DNA from: Allomuricauda sp. CP2A
Lineage (GTDB): Bacteria; Bacteroidota; Bacteroidia; Flavobacteriales; Flavobacteriaceae
DNA: 64,000 nt
Direction: 5' to 3'
Assembly: GCF_001683915.1 (NCBI RefSeq)
Contig: NZ_LXTT01000039.1
Location: 1-64,000, forward strand
Both the position numbers and the translations under genes were made by a program. The notes beneath the pieces are model-generated. The model was not told the origin of the DNA, did no database searches, and was given only the letters and a program-made list of their open reading frames with translations. Within the stretch, counting starts at the first letter, position 1. Every line of letters starts with the position of its first letter. This document shows positions 62,675-64,000 of this stretch, in pieces.

Positions 62675-64000
62675 TTAATTGTTCCCATGTTCCACTCCAG
62701 GAACACTTAAAGATTCTACAGACTTCCTTTTGTTGACCATAATGTAAAAGTTATAGGCGAAGATCAGATGCGAAGTGAACATCAACGACCCTCCAATGGC
62801 ACGCCATAACCAATACGGTTTCATCAATATGACGGAATTCAAAAATGCATTGCCCTCAATCCAGCTCAGCCCTTTATAGGTACCGCCCACCATTAATGAT
62901 ATCATATAGGCAAAGAGTCCAACAAAGGCCATCCAGAAATGCGCCCCTACAAGGACCTGTGGTGGTTCCTTGCCGGTAAGTTTGGGCAAAATGGTATAGA
63001 TACAGGCCCAGAGTATGAAGGTAATGATGCCATACATGGTCATATGCGAATGGGCCACATTGAAATCGGTAAAGTGCCACACGTAATTGGTAAACCTGAA
63101 TGCTTGTACACTGCCCTGGGTGGAACCGACAAAATAAAAGATGACCCCGACCAAGAAGAAGGGCAGGACATAACTCTTCGATATGTGGCTCCAACTTCCC
63201 CTCATGGTCATCAAGAAATTGGTCGTGCCGGCCACTACAGGGATGAACATGCCCGCACTGAAGACGATGGCCGTTGTCTGCAACCACCAGGGGAGGGGGC
63301 TGAATACAAAGTGGTGCGTACCGATCATGGTGTAGAACAGCATCTGGGTCCAAAACGCCAATACCCCCAGAGAATAGGAATAAATGGGTTTGTTCAACGA
63401 AGAGGGCAGGTAATAATAGATCAGTCCCAAGGTGAAGGTCATGAACCACATGCCTACGCCTTGGTGCATGTAATACCCCTGTATAACGGTCTCACCCAGG
63501 CCATTGGAGAAAAAGGGCATGTATCCGATAATGGCCAATACCGTGGTCCAAATCAATGCGGCCAGCATGTACCAATTGGATACATAGATATCCGTAATCT
63601 TCCTGGAGGCGATGGTTTTATAGAAATTCCAAAATGTAATGACCAGGCCCATGGCAAAGAGCAGCATCACAGGCCAAGTGTATTCCCGGTACTCGCCACC
63701 CCCATTGTTGATTCCGGACATAAGGGAAAGAGTGCCCAGAAGTACAGCAAGATTGATCAAGCGCCAGGTCCACCAAGCGCTCCCATAACTATGGATCTTG
63801 GCATTTGAGGTGCGGGCGATCACAAAATACCCAAGACCGATCATGGCCAGGGAGGCCCACCCCCAAAATACCGCGTTCGTGTGGACAGGGCGCAACCTTC
63901 CAAAGGATAGCCAGGAAAAATGGTCCATTTCCGGCCACAGAAATTTCATACCCACATATTGGCCCACCAAAGTCCCAAATACCAACCAGAACACTGATGC
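62675..64000 (-). CDS. ccoN: cbb3-type cytochrome c oxidase subunit I (partial: N-terminus beyond window)
   Basis: Heme-copper oxidase, twelve-helix type. The frame is open to the window edge, so the visible start is not real. Family marks: FGRLRPVHTNAVFWGW (heme ligand region), YMHQGVGMWFMTF with the first Cu-B His, FYTMIGTHHFVF with the His-His Cu-B pair and a Tyr six residues before it (the cross-linked Tyr of oxygen reductases, absent from NorB), and HFTDFNVAHSHMTMYG with the heme His. It is therefore an oxygen reductase. Confidence 0.9.
   Translation of the reverse strand, partial: ASVFWLVFGTLVGQYVGMKFLWPEMDHFSWLSFGRLRPVHTNAVFWGWASLAMIGLGYFVIARTSNAKIHSYGSAWWTWRLINLAVLLGTLSLMSGINNGGGEYREYTWPVMLLFAMGLVITFWNFYKTIASRKITDIYVSNWYMLAALIWTTVLAIIGYMPFFSNGLGETVIQGYYMHQGVGMWFMTFTLGLIYYYLPSSLNKPIYSYSLGVLAFWTQMLFYTMIGTHHFVFSPLPWWLQTTAIVFSAGMFIPVVAGTTNFLMTMRGSWSHISKSYVLPFFLVGVIFYFVGSTQGSVQAFRFTNYVWHFTDFNVAHSHMTMYGIITFILWACIYTILPKLTGKEPPQVLVGAHFWMAFVGLFAYMISLMVGGTYKGLSWIEGNAFLNSVILMKPYWLWRAIGGSLMFTSHLIFAYNFYIMVNKRKSVESLSVPGVEHGNN

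Noticed and set aside
62675..64000. Nitric oxide reductase NorB as identity of the last gene
   Set aside because: The RPVHTNAV motif and the Tyr six residues before the Cu-B His pair fit CcoN; NorB lacks that Tyr.

Overview
The window is Bacteroidota chromosome, most likely a marine Flavobacteriaceae. The evidence is family-level protein resemblance, -7 elements of the TAnnTTTG type, few Shine-Dalgarno sites, an IntDOT-like integrase and BfmA/DUF5712-type mobilisation genes. No species can be named.

Region 1 (1-13,730) is core chromosome: the first 12 codons of an aspartokinase (minus strand) behind a threonine-rich leader peptide, nnr, clpC, gyrA, a TPR protein, an NlpC/P60 hydrolase, a thiolase, a PgpH-like HD phosphohydrolase, tRNA-Ser(GCT) and tRNA-Pro(TGG).

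Region 2 (about 13,730-40,000) reads as a decayed integrative and conjugative/mobilisable element. It opens with a tyrosine recombinase 0.23 kb from the 3' end of tRNA-Pro and closes with a BfmA-type mobilisation protein and a relaxase cut off after 109 codons. Cargo: a copper nitrite reductase unit (sco1-nirV-nirK), an FUSC-type membrane protein, an AbiE toxin-antitoxin pair whose toxin is frameshifted at an A10 tract, a ParB-like protein, a LytS/LytTR two-component pair beside a secreted three-repeat protein, an FMN/3Fe-4S glutamate-synthase-like protein, a YedK-DinB-DnaE translesion cassette, ssb and radC. Copies of an undescribed dispersed repeat in direct orientation bracket the translesion cassette. 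Two small genes near the mobilisation end are broken, one by an in-frame stop and one by a short PERSRR-type repeat.

Region 3 (about 40,400-51,950) holds NDH-2, a ClC channel, and a MetR-like regulator ahead of a co-directional sulfur unit: 1-Cys peroxiredoxin, sulfite reductase cysJ and cysI, two PLP transsulfuration/sulfhydrylation enzymes and a PanE-like reductase.

Region 4 (about 53,000-64,000, all minus strand) is a tightly packed redox array. It starts upstream with an unusual cbb3-type oxidase (CcoN; CcoO fused to an extra cytochrome c; two small membrane proteins) and continues through a group III globin, tryptophan 2,3-dioxygenase, a cupin, aconitase A, OsmC, two AhpD/CMD proteins, an SDR, DUF488 and a second group III globin. 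With nirK in Region 2, the window suggests adaptation to low oxygen, nitrite/NO and oxidative stress. That joint reading is inference.
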